Source: Candidatus Peregrinibacteria bacterium | GTDB lineage: Bacteria; Patescibacteria; Gracilibacteria; UM-FILTER-43-11 | Assembly (NCBI GenBank): GCA_030620215.1 | Contig: JAUXFE010000003.1 | Location: 1 to 18,640 of the forward strand | Length of the DNA: 18,640 nucleotides | Direction: 5' to 3' | Shown: piece by piece, positions 17,186-18,640 of the stretch | Position numbering within the stretch: the stretch's first letter is position 1 | How the letters are laid out: each line of letters starts with the position of its first letter | Position numbers and translations under genes: made by a program | Notes under the pieces: model-generated | Databases searched by the model: none | What the model was told of the DNA's origin: nothing | What the model saw: only the letters and a program-made list of their open reading frames with translations

Positions 17186-17189
17186 AAAA

Positions 17190-18101
17190 ATGAAATTCAA
17201 ATTTATCAAACACACCAAACTCTGGTTCACCATCTCAATAATCGCCATTTTAATAGGCGTTGGCGCCATGGTTTATAACAAAGTTACATATGGCCAGATG
17301 CTTGAGATGGGTATCGATTTTACAGGCGGGTCTCTTATGGAATTCCAATTCGAGTCTGAAACCGAAATCGAAACCAAATCCCTTTATGATGCAATTGAAT
17401 CAGCTTATCCAAATAGCGTCAGTCAGATAACGGTAACAGATCAATACACCTATATAGTTCAGGCTAAAGACATGAGCGAGGAACAGCTTCAGTCTGTCGA
17501 AATATCAGTAGGGGGGTCTTTGGGTGAATTTGAAATGCTCAGATTCACAACAATTGGTCCAAAAATCGGTTCCACGCTTAAGAACAAAGCAATAATTGCT
17601 TTAACTGTCGCGCTTATCGCAATTGTGCTTTATATAGCTTATGCATTCCGCAGGGTACCAAAACGAGTAAGTCCATGGAAGTTCGGTTTCTGCGCAATAG
17701 TCGCATTGGCACATGACATATTGATTACACTAGGTATATTCGCCCTTCTCGGTTTTGAGGTGAATGCTTTTTTCATCACTGCATTGCTTACGATTATGGG
17801 TTTCTCGGTTCACGATACTATTGTCGTGTTTGATAGAATTCGCGAGAATCTTAAAAAACAAGGTCGTGATGATACGTTTGCAGATATCGCGGATATAAGT
17901 TTAAATCAAACGCTCACACGCTCCATAAATACATCCCTTTCTACATTATTCCCATTAGTAGCCCTATATATATGGGGCGCGGAGTCGATTAGAATCTTAG
18001 TATTCGCTCTTATTATAGGTATTTTTGTAGGAACGTATTCATCTATTTTCATCGCAAGTCCGCTCCTTACGATGTGGCAGGAGAGAGGAAGAACTAGATA
18101 G
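17190..18101 (+). CDS. secF: Protein translocase subunit SecF
   Basis: SecF works with SecD as a proton-driven membrane factor that pulls exported proteins off the SecYEG channel. With ATG 17190 the product has 303 residues and the normal MKFKFIKHTKLWFTISI start. An in-frame upstream ATG at 17113-17121 region would add 23 residues that only translate the nonad repeat (ILHIVQ units), so I reject it. Helix 1 is at about 11-29, and the periplasmic signature GIDFTGG is at 41-47. TIGPKIGSTLKNKA (121-134) precedes the helix bundle. FSVHDTIVVFDRIRENL (205-221) and LNQTLTRSINTS (238-249) are the conserved cytoplasmic and membrane motifs. Six helices in total are expected. secD, normally directly upstream, is not there; gyrB is. 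The stop is TAG, the only one in the window that is not TAA. Confidence 0.94.
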   Translation: MKFKFIKHTKLWFTISIIAILIGVGAMVYNKVTYGQMLEMGIDFTGGSLMEFQFESETEIETKSLYDAIESAYPNSVSQITVTDQYTYIVQAKDMSEEQLQSVEISVGGSLGEFEMLRFTTIGPKIGSTLKNKAIIALTVALIAIVLYIAYAFRRVPKRVSPWKFGFCAIVALAHDILITLGIFALLGFEVNAFFITALLTIMGFSVHDTIVVFDRIRENLKKQGRDDTFADIADISLNQTLTRSINTSLSTLFPLVALYIWGAESIRILVFALIIGIFVGTYSSIFIASPLLTMWQERGRTR

Positions 18102-18152
18102 ATAGACATAAACATCAAAGGCTTAGAATTTAATGAATAAAATAGTATATAA

Positions 18153-18640
18153 ATGAATAAAGAATTATTTAAGGAAAAATATCGAATTAAATCTACGCGT
18201 TTGCAGAATTGGGATTATTCATGTGATGGATATTATTTTGTAACAATTTGCACCAAAAATATGGTGGAACATTTTGGTGAGGTCCGTAATTATATTATGG
18301 GATTATCAGATGCTGGATGTATTGCAGCGAAATTTTGGCAGGATATCCCAAAACATTTTCCGTTTGTCCGGTTGGATGAATGGGTTGTAATGCCAAATCA
18401 TTTGCATGGGATTGTTGTTATTAATAAACCAAATCCATCCAACCATCGTAGAGACAGCATTAATGTTGTCTCTACGAATTGGGAAAATGGTTTTACAACC
18501 AACAATAATCCCATGAAACAGGAATCATTGGCACGGGTGATGCAATGGTTCAAAGGACGTGTATCATTCGAAATACATAAAACTAACCAAAATTTCACAT
18601 GGCAATCGCGTTTCTACGACCATATCATCCAAAACGAAAA
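18153..18640 (+). CDS. REP-associated Y1 transposase (RAYT), copy 2, 3' end outside the window
   Basis: ATG 18153 opens a frame that runs off the window after about 162 codons. It begins MNKELFKEKYRIKSTRLQNW and carries FVTICTKN, the metal-binding MPNHLHGI (H83, H85) and FTWQSRFYDHIIQNE, so it is intact as far as seen. Up to the HUH motif it is nearly the same protein as copy 1 at 3828 (13 differences in 80 residues), and the DNA around the HUH motif is identical for more than 30 bases. After that motif the two diverge. At the equivalent place it too carries an in-frame GTAGAGAC palindrome (18447-18476), but read in a different frame (N-H-R-R-D-S-I-N-V-V-S-T). It lies 51 nt after secF on the same strand, without an obvious promoter or Shine-Dalgarno. 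The nucleophilic tyrosine region is partly beyond the edge. Confidence 0.88.
   Translation, partial: MNKELFKEKYRIKSTRLQNWDYSCDGYYFVTICTKNMVEHFGEVRNYIMGLSDAGCIAAKFWQDIPKHFPFVRLDEWVVMPNHLHGIVVINKPNPSNHRRDSINVVSTNWENGFTTNNNPMKQESLARVMQWFKGRVSFEIHKTNQNFTWQSRFYDHIIQNE
18447..18476. repeat. 30-bp near-perfect palindrome inside transposase copy 2
   Basis: CGTAGAGACAGCATT (18447-18461) is followed by its reverse complement with one mismatched pair. The outer arms CGTAGAGAC/GTCTCTACG equal those of the palindrome in copy 1, while the centre differs (GCATTAATG against GCGCCATGGCGC). Confidence 0.88.

Noticed and set aside
17121..17189. An upstream in-frame ATG that would lengthen SecF by 23 residues.
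   Set aside because: The extension only translates the nonad repeat (two ILHIVQ units), and SecF proteins start at the MKFKFIKH-type sequence.

Overview
The window looks like chromosomal DNA of a Candidate Phyla Radiation (Patescibacteria) bacterium. It is AT-rich. It carries a type IV secretion-like gene set of the kind seen in these lineages (a TraD/VirD4-like ATPase with a long family-specific N-terminal part, and a TrbL/VirB6-like multi-pass protein), several large lineage-type proteins without recognisable domains, and ordinary housekeeping genes (prfA, gyrB, secF) that are not in the operons usual elsewhere. Long genes are intact with UGA read as stop, so the standard bacterial code applies. 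Yet all 11 visible stop codons are UAA (10) or UAG (1, secF). Placement near Peregrinibacteria/Gracilibacteria is only a guess.

Layout. 1-834: 3' part of an unrecognised gene with a terminator. 896-1089: a long nested palindrome. 1145-3751: VirD4/TraD-like ATPase on the plus strand. 3828-4400: REP-associated (Y1, HUH) transposase, a remnant of a second transposase, and a REP-like palindrome. 4583-10120, minus strand: four genes (TrbL/VirB6-like membrane protein, 103-aa coiled-coil/tail-anchor protein, 763-aa acidic protein, 169-aa two-helix membrane protein) read from a near-consensus promoter at 10164-10192. 10232-10543: a multi-hairpin intergenic block. 10584-11651: prfA. 11654-11780: a second palindrome with the same ends as the first. 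11950-14778: large exported FecR-domain protein. 15047-17086: gyrB. 17190-18101: secF. 18153 to the end: a second REP-associated transposase, cut by the window edge.

How it fits together. The ATPase and the four minus-strand genes probably supply part of one envelope-spanning DNA or protein transfer machine; the transposase lies between its two convergent halves. The rest is information processing (RF1, gyrase) and protein export (SecF).

The most unusual content is non-coding. Most intergenic gaps hold degenerate short tandem repeats with a strict 7-nt (sometimes 8- or 9-nt) period. They are usually arranged as inverted pairs and often end within 12 nt of a start codon. Two palindromes share GTCTGAACTG ends and each sits just upstream of a promoter. 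A GTAGAGAC...GTCTCTAC palindrome is found in frame inside both transposase genes, beside the first one, and in decayed form inside the gyrB linker. Almost no gene has a Shine-Dalgarno sequence.
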